Assembly (NCBI GenBank): GCA_946548895.1
Contig: CAMNQF010000004.1
Coordinates: 1 to 64,000, forward strand
Source of the DNA: an uncultured bacterium
GTDB lineage: Bacteria; Bacillota; Clostridia; Oscillospirales; Oscillospiraceae
Direction: 5' to 3'
Length of the DNA: 64,000 bases
The notes under the pieces were generated by a model. That model ran no database searches. It was given only the letters and a program-made list of their open reading frames with translations, and had not been told where the DNA came from. This document shows positions 8,659-17,746 of this stretch, one piece after another. Numbering within the stretch: position 1 is the first letter of the stretch; every line of letters begins with the position of its first letter. The position numbers were made by a program, and so were the translations under genes.

Positions 8659-9543
8659 TTATTCTTCCGCTTCTGTCTCCCGAATGTACTCCCGGAAACG
8701 GTCCGCCGCCGAGTGGAACACCCGGTTTTTCTTCCAGGCCAGCACATGGCCGGTGGTGCGCTCTGGGGAGAAGGGCACAAAGGTCAGATGCTCACCGCCC
8801 CGAATCTCAAAACAGCCGCCTGTACAGACCACGCACCCCAGCCCTTCTTCCACCAGCAGCGCGGCGTTGTTGATGAGGCTGTGGCTGGAGAAGATGTTCA
8901 GCTGGCTCTGTTCCACCCCGAACCAGCCCGCGATGTGATCCCGCACAATCTCCCGCCGGGGCATGATAAGCGGCCGGGAGAGCAGATCCTCCCGTTCCAG
9001 GCACGGCTTTTGGGCCAGGGGGTCGTCCCTGCGCACCAGCATCCCCCATACCTCCTGATAGGGCAGGCGGAAAAAGTCGTATTTGGCCACCTCCGCCGGC
9101 TCCACCAGGATGCCGAAGTCCAGTTCCCCCTGATCCAGCTTTTCCCGAATATCGTCCCCAGTTCCGCTGTACACGTCGTACTGGACCTTTGGGTACTGCC
9201 GGGAAAACCCCTTTAACGCTTTGGCCAGCATACGGGACACACAGGTTTCCACACAGCCCACCGCCACCGTCCCGCCCAGCAGATCGTCCTGGTCGGTGAT
9301 ATCCCGCAGGGTCTTTTCCATCAGGGACACGATCTCCTCCGCCCGCTGCTGGAACAGGACGCCCGCCTCGGTCAGCGTGACCTGCCGCTTCCCACGGATC
9401 AGCAGCGGGGATCCCACCGTTTCCTCCAGCTCCATCAGCTGGCGGCTGATGGTGGGCTGGGTGACATGAAGCTGCTCCGCCGCACGGGTGATGTTGCCGT
9501 ATTTTGCCACCGCCAGAAAATACTCTAACAATCGAATATCCAC
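8659..9543 (-). CDS. LysR-family transcription regulator
   Basis: A LysR-type regulator of 294 residues. The winged helix-turn-helix lies at the N-terminus (DIRLLEYFLAVAKYGNITR, then EQLHVTQPTISRQLMELEE), followed by a periplasmic-binding-protein-like effector domain from about residue 90. The GTG at 9543 is preferred because AAAGGGG stands about 8 bases upstream and the protein then begins exactly where the family begins; an ATG farther upstream would add 30 unsupported residues. It lies between the flavodoxin operon and the divergent flavodoxin-lipoprotein gene and is the obvious candidate regulator of both. Confidence 0.85.
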   Translation of the reverse strand: MDIRLLEYFLAVAKYGNITRAAEQLHVTQPTISRQLMELEETVGSPLLIRGKRQVTLTEAGVLFQQRAEEIVSLMEKTLRDITDQDDLLGGTVAVGCVETCVSRMLAKALKGFSRQYPKVQYDVYSGTGDDIREKLDQGELDFGILVEPAEVAKYDFFRLPYQEVWGMLVRRDDPLAQKPCLEREDLLSRPLIMPRREIVRDHIAGWFGVEQSQLNIFSSHSLINNAALLVEEGLGCVVCTGGCFEIRGGEHLTFVPFSPERTTGHVLAWKKNRVFHSAADRFREYIRETEAEE

Positions 9544-9656
9544 ATGATGCACCCCTTTCCATACCTTATTTATATTATCTGGAATGGGGCGTGAGATGTC
9601 AAGTACCGATTTGTTAACATACGTAATAGGCATAATAAATAATTCAAAACAAGTAT

Positions 9657-9685
9657 TTTACATTCTCAAGAAAAGGACGTACAAT
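9657..9685 (+). promoter_or_regulatory. Promoter of the flavodoxin-lipoprotein operon
   Basis: TTTACA (9657-9662), a 17-base spacer and TACAAT (9680-9685). The leader that follows contains two small hairpins (around 9717-9731 and 9739-9753) of unknown role. LysR sites are likely in the same divergent interval, 9544-9796, but none could be fixed. Confidence 0.5.
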
Positions 9686-9796
9686 AGAGCCGTCAAACGG
9701 AGCCCACCGCTACAAGAGGAGAATTTTCTCCCCCGGCCTGCCTAGCCGGGTGGAGATCACCTTTGAAGTTATCTCAAAATAAAAGGAGCCTTACCC

Positions 9797-10561
9797 ATGA
9801 AAAAATTTCTCTCTTTCCTTTCTTCCCTTGTGTTGTGCTGCGCCCTGTCCGCCTGCGGCGGGCAGGATGCGGGCAACGGCGCGTCCCAGGCGCCCGCCAC
9901 ATCCCAGCCCACCCAGCCGCCCGTCAGTACGCAGTCCCTGGAAACCCCTGACCCTTCCGCCTCCCCAGATGTGCCCGCCCTCTCCGCGCCGGTGGACGAG
10001 ACTGCCGGTGAAGGCCGTGTTTTGATCGCCTACTTTGCCTATGGCGAAAACGCGCCTTTGGCGGATGGCGTGGACGCCTCCACCTCCGCCAGCATCCAGT
10101 ACCGGGACGGCAAGCTGACAGGAAACACCGGCCTGGTGGCAGGCATGATTGCCGACGCCACCGGCGGCGATCTGTTCTCTATCCTGACGGCAGAGCAGTA
10201 CTCAGACAGCTATGATGATACCATTGATGTGGGGCAGGAGGAAAAACGCGCCGATGCCCGCCCGGAGCTGTCCTCCCATATCGAGGATCTGGACCGCTAT
10301 GATACCATTTTCCTGGGCTTCCCCAACTGGTGGGGCGATATGCCTATGGCGGTTTACAGCTTCCTGGACGAATACGATTTCAGCGGCAAAACCATCGTTC
10401 CCTTCGTTACCTCCGGGGGCAGCGGTTTCTCCAACACCATCCGGGCCATTGAAGATGCCGAGCCGGACGCCACGGTGTTGGAGGGCCTCTCCCTGCGCGA
10501 CAGCCGCTCTGCCCAGGCGGAGGGCGACGTCACCGAATGGCTGGACCGGCTGGAATATTGA
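9797..10561 (+). CDS. Flavodoxin-domain lipoprotein
   Basis: A 254-residue lipoprotein: a basic MKKFLSFLSSL start, lipobox LSAC with acylated Cys at about residue 20, a Pro/Gln/Thr-rich linker to about residue 75, then a flavodoxin fold (FLGFPNWWGDMPMAVYSFLDEY, IVPFVTSGGSGF). The FMN phosphate loop is unusual: FAYGENAPLADGVDAST stands where the common S/T-x-T/S-G-x-T would be. The ATG has AAAGGAG upstream. It would hold a flavin protein on the outer face of the membrane. It is first of a plus-strand group with the MATE exporter, the ABM protein and an SLH-anchored flavodoxin. Confidence 0.85.
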   Translation: MKKFLSFLSSLVLCCALSACGGQDAGNGASQAPATSQPTQPPVSTQSLETPDPSASPDVPALSAPVDETAGEGRVLIAYFAYGENAPLADGVDASTSASIQYRDGKLTGNTGLVAGMIADATGGDLFSILTAEQYSDSYDDTIDVGQEEKRADARPELSSHIEDLDRYDTIFLGFPNWWGDMPMAVYSFLDEYDFSGKTIVPFVTSGGSGFSNTIRAIEDAEPDATVLEGLSLRDSRSAQAEGDVTEWLDRLEY

Positions 10562-10607
10562 GCATATTGCAAGCTGTCAGGCCATTTTTAAATCGAGGCG
10601 AAACCGT

Positions 10608-11939
10608 ATGCTGTTTTCCCACAAAGATTTGAAAAACCTCCTGTGCCCCCTGGTGATCGAGCAGGTGCTGGTCATGCTGGTGGGCATAGTGGACACGGTG
10701 ATGGTGTCCAGCGTGGGGGAGACCGCCGTCTCCGGCGTGGCGCTGGTGGACATGGTGAACTACCTGGTCATCACGGTGCTGACCGCCCTGACCACCGGCG
10801 GCGCGGTTATCCTGTCCCAATACCTGGGCAGCGGCCGGCCGGACAAGGCGGAGTTTTCGGCGAGCCAGCTCATGACGGTATCCGCCCTGTTTTCCTCCGG
10901 GATCGCACTGGTGTGCGTGTTGGGCCAACGGGGGATTTTGCGCCTGTTCTTCGGCGCGGTGGAACCGGCTGTGATGGACGCGGCGCTGACCTACTTTTTT
11001 GTCACCGCCTGCTCGTTCCCCTTCCTGGGCGTTTACAACGCGGCGGCGGCACAGTTCCGGGCCCTGGGCCGGACAAACGTGACCATGTATGTCTCCATCC
11101 TGATGAATGTGCTCAACATCATAGGCGACTTGACGGGCGTGTTCCTGCTCCGGGCGGGGGTGCTGGGGGTGGCCGTCCCCACGCTGATTTCCAGGGCCGT
11201 GGCTGCCGTGCTCCTCACTGTCCTGGCCTTCCGTCCTGGCAATCAGGCGCGGCTTAGTTTTCACGATATCTTTGCATGGAACCCGGAGGAAGTTCACTGC
11301 ATCCTGCGCATCGCGGTCCCAGGCGGCATTGAGAACGGGCTGTTCGCCCTGGGCCGGGTGCTGGTCACCAGCATCGTGTCCCATTTCGGGACGGTGCAGA
11401 TTGCCGCCAACGGCGTAGCCAACAGCATTGACCAAATCGCTATCATTGTGGTCAACGCGGTTAATCTGGCCGTCATCACCGTGGTGGGGCAATGTGTCGG
11501 CGCCCGCGAATATGAACAGGCGGAGCATTACACCAAACGGCTCATGAAGATTTCCTATCTCTACACCGCCGCCCTGGGGGGCATGGTCTGCCTGGCCCTG
11601 CCCCTACTCCTGCAATTGTACGACCTGGAGCCGGAAACCCTGCGCCTGGCCGCGCTGCTCATCATCCTGCACAACACGTTGGCTACGCTGCTCCACCCCA
11701 CGTCCTTCAACCTGGCCAACAGCCTGCGGGCGGCGGGGGACGCGAAGTATACCATGTATGTGGGCGCGGGCTGTATGCTGGTGTTCCGGCTGGGCTCGGC
11801 GGTGCTGTTTGGAACCGTCCTTGGCTGGGGCGTTATCGGCGTCTGGGTCGCCATGGGAATGGACTGGCTGGCCCGGTCCGTGTGCTTCACCCTGCGATAC
11901 CGCAAAAGAAGCTGGCACAACTGCCGGGCCATTGCTTAA
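10608..11939 (+). CDS. MATE-family efflux transporter
   Basis: A 443-residue membrane protein with about twelve helices in two homologous halves, the MATE pattern of cation-coupled drug or metabolite export. The N-half shows IEQVLVMLVGIVDTVMVSSVG and the C-half GGIENGLFALGRVLVTSIV, the paired positions expected in the family. The ATG at 10608 follows the flavodoxin-lipoprotein stop by 46 bases; earlier in-frame codons overlap that gene and lack homology. Its place among flavodoxins and oxidoreductase-like genes suggests export of a redox-active compound, but no substrate can be assigned. Confidence 0.85.
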   Translation: MLFSHKDLKNLLCPLVIEQVLVMLVGIVDTVMVSSVGETAVSGVALVDMVNYLVITVLTALTTGGAVILSQYLGSGRPDKAEFSASQLMTVSALFSSGIALVCVLGQRGILRLFFGAVEPAVMDAALTYFFVTACSFPFLGVYNAAAAQFRALGRTNVTMYVSILMNVLNIIGDLTGVFLLRAGVLGVAVPTLISRAVAAVLLTVLAFRPGNQARLSFHDIFAWNPEEVHCILRIAVPGGIENGLFALGRVLVTSIVSHFGTVQIAANGVANSIDQIAIIVVNAVNLAVITVVGQCVGAREYEQAEHYTKRLMKISYLYTAALGGMVCLALPLLLQLYDLEPETLRLAALLIILHNTLATLLHPTSFNLANSLRAAGDAKYTMYVGAGCMLVFRLGSAVLFGTVLGWGVIGVWVAMGMDWLARSVCFTLRYRKRSWHNCRAIA

Positions 11940-11958
11940 TACTGTGAGGAGGGATATT

Positions 11959-12291
11959 TTGAGCATCGTCATGAACCTATACTACACGGGAACCGATGGA
12001 AACGCCCGCAGATTTGCCGAGGAAATGGAGCGCAGCGGGATTGCCGGCCTGATTCGCGGCGAAGCCGGCAATCTGCGTTATGAGTATTTCGTCCCCGTTA
12101 AAGATCCCGAAACCGTTTTGCTGATCGATATTTGGCGGGATCAGGCCGCAATCGACCTGCACCACAGCTCCCCCATGATGAAGGAAATCTTGCGGTTGAG
12201 AAAAAAGTATGGACTGCAAGTGAGCGCGGAGCGGTATGTAACAGACGAAAATGGCATTCCCGACTCTGATACAAAATTCATGGAGCGCTGA
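11959..12291 (+). CDS. ABM-fold monooxygenase-like protein
   Basis: A protein of about 110 residues of the antibiotic-biosynthesis-monooxygenase (ABM) dimeric ferredoxin-like fold. Members include quinol monooxygenases (YgiN) and haem-degrading enzymes. Diagnostic stretches are YYTGTDGNARRFAEEM, GNLRYEYFVPV, ETVLLIDIW and HHSSPMMKEI. A TTG start at 11959 fits best, as GAGGAGGG lies about 6 bases upstream; an ATG at 11971 is the alternative. It follows the MATE gene by 19 bases, so it is probably in the same operon. Chemistry on quinones or flavins would suit the neighbourhood but is not shown. Confidence 0.7.
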   Translation: MSIVMNLYYTGTDGNARRFAEEMERSGIAGLIRGEAGNLRYEYFVPVKDPETVLLIDIWRDQAAIDLHHSSPMMKEILRLRKKYGLQVSAERYVTDENGIPDSDTKFMER

Positions 12292-12356
12292 AGCAACAGA
12301 AATCCACGCCTGTTTTAGGCGTTAATGATAACCATCAGAAAAGGAGATTACGAACC

Positions 12357-13502
12357 ATGCAGAATGTGAAAAAATGGATTGCCGCCATGCTGGCACTGGC
12401 GCTGACCTTGGCGCTGGCCCTTTCCATGACGGCCTTTGCCGCGGTGGATGACACCGGGTACTCCGATGTGGACGCCGGAAATCCCTATGCCGAAGCCATC
12501 CTGTACTGCCGCGAACACGAACTGATGGAGGGCGTTGGCGGGAACCGCTTCGATCCCGACGGCCCGCTCACCCGGGCGGCGCTGGCTACGGTGCTCTACC
12601 GGATGGAGGGCGAGCCCGCGGTGACCGGAACTGATGCCTTTACAGACACGGCCGACGGGCAGTGGTACAGCGGCGCGGTCCTCTGGGCATCCCAGCGGAA
12701 GCTGATGGAGGGCTACGGCGGAGGCGTCTTTGGGATCGATGACCCGGTGACCCGGCAGGACATGGCCACCACCCTCTGGCGCTATGCGGACAGTCCCGAG
12801 GCGGAAAACGCCATCCGCTATGAAGACGAGAGCGCCATCGCGGGCTATGCCGCCGCGGCGGTAAACTGGGCCAGCGCCAACGGCGTCGCGGCCCCGGTGT
12901 CCGGCAGCCGCTTTGCGCCCCGGGAAAACGCCTCCCGCGCCCAGATTGCGGCGGCGCTGATGAATTTCTCCCGCAATGTCCAGCCCAAACCCGGCGACGG
13001 GCAGAAGGTGCTGGTGGCCTACTTCTCCGGCACAGGCACCACCCGAGGCGTTGCCCAAAACATTGTGACCGCGCTGGGAACCGACACGGCAACGCTCCAT
13101 GAGATCACCGCCGCACAGCCCTACACCGCCGCCGATCTGGACTACACCAATTCCAATTGCCGCTCGGTGACGGAGCAGCGCGACCCCAGCGCCCGCCCCG
13201 CCATCTCCAACAGTGTGAGCGATATGGAGCAGTATGACGTGGTGTTCCTGGGCTACCCCATCTGGAACAACGACGCGCCGCGCATCATCTGCACGTTCCT
13301 GGAGAGCGAAAACCTGAGCGGCAAAACCATCGTCCCCTTCTGCACCTCCGGCGGCAGCGGCATTGCAAACAGCGTGTCCAATATTCGCGGGCTGGCCGGC
13401 GGCGCGGTTTGGATGGATGGGCGGCGTTTCAGTGGCGGCACTTCCCGCGACACCATAATCGAGTGGGTGAACGGCCTTAATCTGGGCATCAGGGCCAATT
13501 AA
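12357..13502 (+). CDS. SLH-anchored surface flavodoxin
   Basis: A 381-residue exported protein: signal peptide to about residue 28, three S-layer-homology repeats (about 34-84, 94-145 and 155-207) and a flavodoxin domain (about 216-375). The FMN loop SGTGTTRG and the motifs FLGYPIWNNDAPR and IVPFCTSGGSG are intact, so flavin binding is expected. SLH repeats attach proteins to pyruvylated cell-wall polymers, which places a flavodoxin outside the membrane. A good AAGGAG site precedes the ATG. It closes the group that starts with the flavodoxin lipoprotein; electron transfer between the two on the cell surface is an inference. Confidence 0.85.
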   Translation: MQNVKKWIAAMLALALTLALALSMTAFAAVDDTGYSDVDAGNPYAEAILYCREHELMEGVGGNRFDPDGPLTRAALATVLYRMEGEPAVTGTDAFTDTADGQWYSGAVLWASQRKLMEGYGGGVFGIDDPVTRQDMATTLWRYADSPEAENAIRYEDESAIAGYAAAAVNWASANGVAAPVSGSRFAPRENASRAQIAAALMNFSRNVQPKPGDGQKVLVAYFSGTGTTRGVAQNIVTALGTDTATLHEITAAQPYTAADLDYTNSNCRSVTEQRDPSARPAISNSVSDMEQYDVVFLGYPIWNNDAPRIICTFLESENLSGKTIVPFCTSGGSGIANSVSNIRGLAGGAVWMDGRRFSGGTSRDTIIEWVNGLNLGIRAN

Positions 13503-13659
13503 AGCATATCCACCACATTTTTTGTTTTCACTTGATGCGAATGTCCGCAAAGATCACAAAATTTAAAATCGCCAAGAGGAACCATGACGTGAGTTAACTG
13601 GGTCAGTCATCATTGAACACATCCTATTGGCGATACTAAGGCATCTCTCCCCTCTCTAG

Positions 13660-13775
13660 ATTTACAGAAGCTGTACAAAAAGCTGTCGAGCGGCGGCAAG
13701 GTGGAGCGGATCGAGTCCAAAAACCAAAGCAAAAGTTTAAGCGCCAAAACGGTGCGCAACATCAACCAGGTGATT
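13660..13775 (+). mobile_element. Tyrosine-recombinase (integrase) fragment
   Basis: About 38 residues (LQKLYKKLSSGGKVERIES then KSLSAKTVRNINQVI) match the N-terminal core-binding region of Tn916-type integrases. No catalytic domain follows; the sequence runs straight into IS3-type sequence in another frame. It is a dead fragment. The preceding 13503-13659 holds no gene I can recognise. Confidence 0.55.
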
Positions 13776-13780
13776 CAACC

Positions 13781-14086
13781 GTGCCGAGCTGGAAAAAATG
13801 TCCCGCCGGGAGAGCGAGCGGCGCCATCAAGGCGGCGCTGGCCGAAGAAGGCAACGTCCTTACCGTGACCGAACTGTGCGATATCGCCGGTGTGTCCCGA
13901 TTCGGATACTACGGCTGGGTGAAAGCGGAACAGGCCCGGCAGGACAGGGAGGCGCGGGACAAGTCGGATTTTCAGCTCATTCTGGACGCCTATCGGTTCC
14001 GCGGCTATGACAAGGGCGTCCGTGGCATCCATATGCGGCTGCTCCACCTGCGCCTCAAACAAACCGCTGCCTCCCGGGCGGCATAG
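13781..14086 (+). mobile_element. IS3-family (IS150-like) OrfB fragment
   Basis: About 100 residues from the start of an IS3-type OrfB transposase: AIKAALAEEGNVLTVTELCD, VSRFGYYGW and ILDAYRFRGYDKGVRGIHMR are typical of the helix-turn-helix head. The DDE catalytic core is absent, so it cannot transpose. It abuts the end of the beta-galactosidase gene (stop at 14095). The first dozen residues are junction sequence. Confidence 0.65.
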
Positions 14087-14094
14087 AAAGGCGA

Positions 14095-16875
14095 TCATCC
14101 GCCGTTCAAGCAGACGGCAAAGGACACGCGCTGATCCTCCCCGCCGTCCACGTGGTAGGCCTCCTCCACATCGGTGCGCCAGCTGTCGATGCCGCCCACG
14201 CCCCGCATGGCGCCGCACACCGTCACCACCGTGCGCACGGGCCGGGGCAGCTCCTCCCGGTGGGAGGCCTGAGCCAGCTGCTGGGGGGTATAGGGGATGG
14301 CGGAGAAGGCGAAGGGCGCGCCGTCCATCTCCAGCGCCAGCTTCCCCCCGTCTTTCCCATGCAGAATGGCGGCCCGGGTGTCCACGTGGCAGCCGCACTC
14401 CTGGGGAACCAGGTAGGCTGGGATGTGGGGGGGCTCCCGGTGCCAGCCGAACACGCTGCCCCGCTTGCGGTCGGGGTAGGTCTCGCCGGACAGGCCCAGC
14501 CATTCCACATACTCCAACGGCTCCGGCGTCTCGAACCGCAGGCCGAACAGGGGCAGGCCCGGCCGTCCTGCCGCCCCGTGATATCGGGCGTCTACCGCCA
14601 TCAGGCCCATATCATCCACGGTGTAGGTCACGTCGGTGCGCAGCCCCGGCAGGGCGGGGGCTCCGTAGGCGAAGCGGATGGACACCTTTTCTGGACTGTC
14701 GGCCAAAATCTCCCACTTCTCACACACCTGCCAGCCGTCCACCGCCGCCCACAGGGAGCTATTGGCGGCAAAGCCGCAGCCCAGGTCGTTCTCCGTGGGG
14801 GCCCGCCAGCAGGCCGGGCGGGGAGCCCGCCACAGCCACTCCCGCTCCCCGGTCCGCAGGGAAACCGGCCCGCCCTCGGCGTAGGAGAACAGCATCTCAA
14901 AGCCCGCCCCCCGGACGCCCAGGGCCCCGTCGCCGCGGACGGTGCGGAGGGGCGTTTTTTTCGCCTTGTGCGCGGGCATGGCCAGGGCCGTGGCCGCCCG
15001 CCGGTTGGCCGCGTCATGGCGCTCCCGCTCCGCCGGGGTGGAATACCAGTACCGCACCTCCTGCATGGCGGGCTTTTCGGAACCGTCGGCGAACACGATG
15101 CCGTTGCCGCTGAAGGCGTAGTCGGTCTGGCGGTCGCCGAAGTCGCCGCCGTAGCCCAGCACCCGCTCCCCATTGCAGTTGGTATGCCACAGGGCCTGAT
15201 CCATGTAGTCCCAGATGAAGCCCCCCTGGTACATGGGGAACTCCTCCCCCAGGCGGATGTAGCTCTCCATGCCACCCAAGGAATTGCCCATGTCGTGCAT
15301 ATACTCGCACAGCAGGAAGGGCTTTTTCGGGCCGTTTTCCAGGTAGGCCCGGATGGCCTCCGGCGGGGCGTACATCCGGCTCTCCACGTCGGAGATATCG
15401 TCAAAACCGGGGCAGTTGAAGGTTCCCTCATAGTGAACCACCCGGCTGGGGTCGTTGGCCCGGAAGAAGTCCGCCATGGCCTGGATGCAGGTTCCGGCAT
15501 AGGACTCGTTGCCGCAGGACCAGAACAGGACGGACACATGGTTTTTGTCCCGCTCGAACATGGACCGGGCCCGGTCCACCACGCAGTCCCGCCACTGGGG
15601 CAGGCTCCCCGGCACGTTCCAGGAGGGCTCGATGGCCCCCAGCTTCTGCCAGGAGCCGTGGCTCTCCAGATTGGCCTCATCCATGACGTAGATCCCGTTT
15701 TGGTCGCACAGGTGGTACCAGGGGGTCTGATTGGGGTAGTGGCTGGTGCGTACGGCGTTGATGTGGTTCCGCTTGAACACGCCCATGGCGGCGGCCATGT
15801 CGGCCAGGCCGATGGCCCTGCCCGTGTCCGGGTTCCACTCGTGGCGGTTCACCCCGTTGAGCACCAGCCGCGCCCCGTTGAGGAGCAAAAGCCCGTCCTT
15901 GAGCTCAAAGCGGCGGAAGCCAATCTCGTAGGGGATCACCTCGCATACCGTCCCGTCCGGTGCGGCCAGAGTAAGGGTCACAGTGTACAGCTCCGGGTGT
16001 TCGTGGCTCCAGGGGAGGATGTTTTCAAAGCGGAAGGGCTGGCCGCGCAGGCAGCTTCCCTCTGGTCTCAGATTTAAATCGCCGTCAAATAGCGTCTCTC
16101 CGTCCGGGCCGTCCACCCGGCAAGAAACACCTCCGGCCTTCCCCTCCAGCCGCAGGCGGATGGACAGGGTGCCGGTGGCTTTGTCCTCCTCCAGCCCCGC
16201 CTGGAACCAGACGTCCTCCAGATGGACCGCGGGCTTGGCGTACAGGTACACCGGGCGGAAGAGGCCGGAGAAGCGGAAGAAATCCTGATCCTCGATCCAG
16301 GCGGCGCTGGACCGCTTGTACACCTCAGCGCACAGGCGGTTTCCCGTCTCCCGAATGTATGGGGTCAAATCGAACTCCGACGGCGTGAAGCTGTCCTCGG
16401 CGTAGCCCACAAACCGCCCGTTGAGCCAGACATAGATAGCCTGCTCCGCCCCCTGGAAGCTGACGCATACCCGCTTGCCTCGCAGACCGGGGTCCAGGTC
16501 GAATTCCCGGACATAGCTGCCCACCGGGTCATCATCCAAATCCACTTGGGGCGGGCGCAGCTCCGAATGCCCGTCCCAGGGGTAGAGGGTGTTGATATAT
16601 TGGAGCTGCCCATAGCCCTGGGTCTCCATGTGGCCGGGGACCAAAATGGTTCCAAAGGAAGAATCGTCAAATCCCTCCCGCCAGAAGTCCGCCGGGCGGG
16701 CGGCGGGGTTAGGGCTCCACGCGAACCGCCAAGCCCCATCCAGGGATTGGCGCAGGGAAGTTTCCCCCATCTCCGCCTCCCGGGCCGAGGCATAGCACAC
16801 GTGGTCGGAATGGGCATCCAGGCGGTTCACCTGAAATACCGTGGGGTCGGCCAGCCAGTTTAAATCAGCCTGCAT
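14095..16875 (-). CDS. lacZ: LacZ-type GH2 beta-galactosidase
   Basis: A 926-residue cytoplasmic glycoside hydrolase of family 2. The five-domain LacZ layout is visible: sugar-binding jelly roll (SLDGAWRFAW, VPGHMETQGYG), two immunoglobulin-like domains, the catalytic barrel (NGVNRHEWNPDTGR, acid/base Glu in WSCGNES near residue 455, nucleophile Glu in LLCEYMHDMGNS near 521) and the small-chain domain (WRAPTENDLG). It is slightly shorter than E. coli LacZ (about 1020). It has no signal peptide. It is the last gene behind an ABC sugar importer, 21 bases after the second permease, so it probably splits an imported galactoside. GH2 members vary in specificity. Confidence 0.82.
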   Translation of the reverse strand: MQADLNWLADPTVFQVNRLDAHSDHVCYASAREAEMGETSLRQSLDGAWRFAWSPNPAARPADFWREGFDDSSFGTILVPGHMETQGYGQLQYINTLYPWDGHSELRPPQVDLDDDPVGSYVREFDLDPGLRGKRVCVSFQGAEQAIYVWLNGRFVGYAEDSFTPSEFDLTPYIRETGNRLCAEVYKRSSAAWIEDQDFFRFSGLFRPVYLYAKPAVHLEDVWFQAGLEEDKATGTLSIRLRLEGKAGGVSCRVDGPDGETLFDGDLNLRPEGSCLRGQPFRFENILPWSHEHPELYTVTLTLAAPDGTVCEVIPYEIGFRRFELKDGLLLLNGARLVLNGVNRHEWNPDTGRAIGLADMAAAMGVFKRNHINAVRTSHYPNQTPWYHLCDQNGIYVMDEANLESHGSWQKLGAIEPSWNVPGSLPQWRDCVVDRARSMFERDKNHVSVLFWSCGNESYAGTCIQAMADFFRANDPSRVVHYEGTFNCPGFDDISDVESRMYAPPEAIRAYLENGPKKPFLLCEYMHDMGNSLGGMESYIRLGEEFPMYQGGFIWDYMDQALWHTNCNGERVLGYGGDFGDRQTDYAFSGNGIVFADGSEKPAMQEVRYWYSTPAERERHDAANRRAATALAMPAHKAKKTPLRTVRGDGALGVRGAGFEMLFSYAEGGPVSLRTGEREWLWRAPRPACWRAPTENDLGCGFAANSSLWAAVDGWQVCEKWEILADSPEKVSIRFAYGAPALPGLRTDVTYTVDDMGLMAVDARYHGAAGRPGLPLFGLRFETPEPLEYVEWLGLSGETYPDRKRGSVFGWHREPPHIPAYLVPQECGCHVDTRAAILHGKDGGKLALEMDGAPFAFSAIPYTPQQLAQASHREELPRPVRTVVTVCGAMRGVGGIDSWRTDVEEAYHVDGGEDQRVSFAVCLNGG

Positions 16876-16896
16876 AACGGTGTCTCCTTTGTGTTT

Positions 16897-17745
16897 TTAT
16901 TCCTTCACCGCCCCAGCGGCCACACCCGCCAGGATATATCGCTGGAAGAAGATGTACAGCAGGACGGTGGGCAGCATGACGATCACGATGCCCGCCGCCA
17001 GGGTCTGCCAGGAGCCCTGCTGGGCGTTGGCGTAGTCCATGAGGAAGGTGGTCAGGGTGCGCTGCTTGTTGCCGGGCATATAGAGGTAGGGGATGTACAT
17101 ATCGTTGATAATGGTGATGGATTTGATGATGGCCACCGTGGCCGTGGCCGGGGCCAGCAAGGGGAAAATGATCTTTCGGAACAGCTGGAAATAGCTGCAC
17201 CCATCCGGCAGGGCGCTCTCGTCCAGGGAGGTGGGGATTGTGGACAAAAACTGCCGGTAGATGTAAAGCTGCATGAGATCCGACGCCACATAGATTACTA
17301 TCGGCGCGCCCACCGTGCCGTATAAGCCAATGCCGTTGATGATTTTGAAGCGGGCGATCTCGGTGACGAAGGTAGGCACCAGCATTCCGATGAAAAACAG
17401 GGCTACCACGGTCTTTTTAAATTTGAAGTCAAACCGCTCGATGATGTAGGCGGTGATGGTTCCCAGCAGGATGTTGAAGAAAAGGCTGACCGCCAGAATA
17501 ATCAGGGTGTTTTTCAGACCGGTCCAGAGACGCTTGTTGGTGAATACCTCCTCGAAGTTCTCTAGAGTAACGTTGTCCGGCAGGGCCAGGGGAGAGGTGT
17601 TCACCATGTCCGCCCGGGTCTTAAAGGCAGCGAACACCGTCACCAGGACCGGTAACAGCACAATGATAACCATAGCCAGGCAGAGGATCTGCTTTACCAG
17701 CTGGATCAGGGCGGCACGGGCGTTGAATTTTTGCAGCGTGCGCAT
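16897..17745 (-). CDS. ABC sugar transporter permease (MalG type)
   Basis: A 282-residue inner-membrane permease with six helices. The cytoplasmic coupling loop SLDESALPDGCSYFQLFRKI is the EAA-like motif that docks the ATPase. It resembles MalG/UgpE members of the carbohydrate-uptake-1 family. It starts one base after the other permease stops, a sign of translational coupling. No ATPase is encoded in the locus; such systems often share an MsmK-type ATPase encoded elsewhere. Confidence 0.88.
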   Translation of the reverse strand: MRTLQKFNARAALIQLVKQILCLAMVIIVLLPVLVTVFAAFKTRADMVNTSPLALPDNVTLENFEEVFTNKRLWTGLKNTLIILAVSLFFNILLGTITAYIIERFDFKFKKTVVALFFIGMLVPTFVTEIARFKIINGIGLYGTVGAPIVIYVASDLMQLYIYRQFLSTIPTSLDESALPDGCSYFQLFRKIIFPLLAPATATVAIIKSITIINDMYIPYLYMPGNKQRTLTTFLMDYANAQQGSWQTLAAGIVIVMLPTVLLYIFFQRYILAGVAAGAVKE

Positions 17746-17746
17746 A

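Noticed and set aside
13781-14086. A functional IS3 transposase
   Set aside because: Only the N-terminal part of OrfB is present; the DDE core and the terminal repeats are missing.
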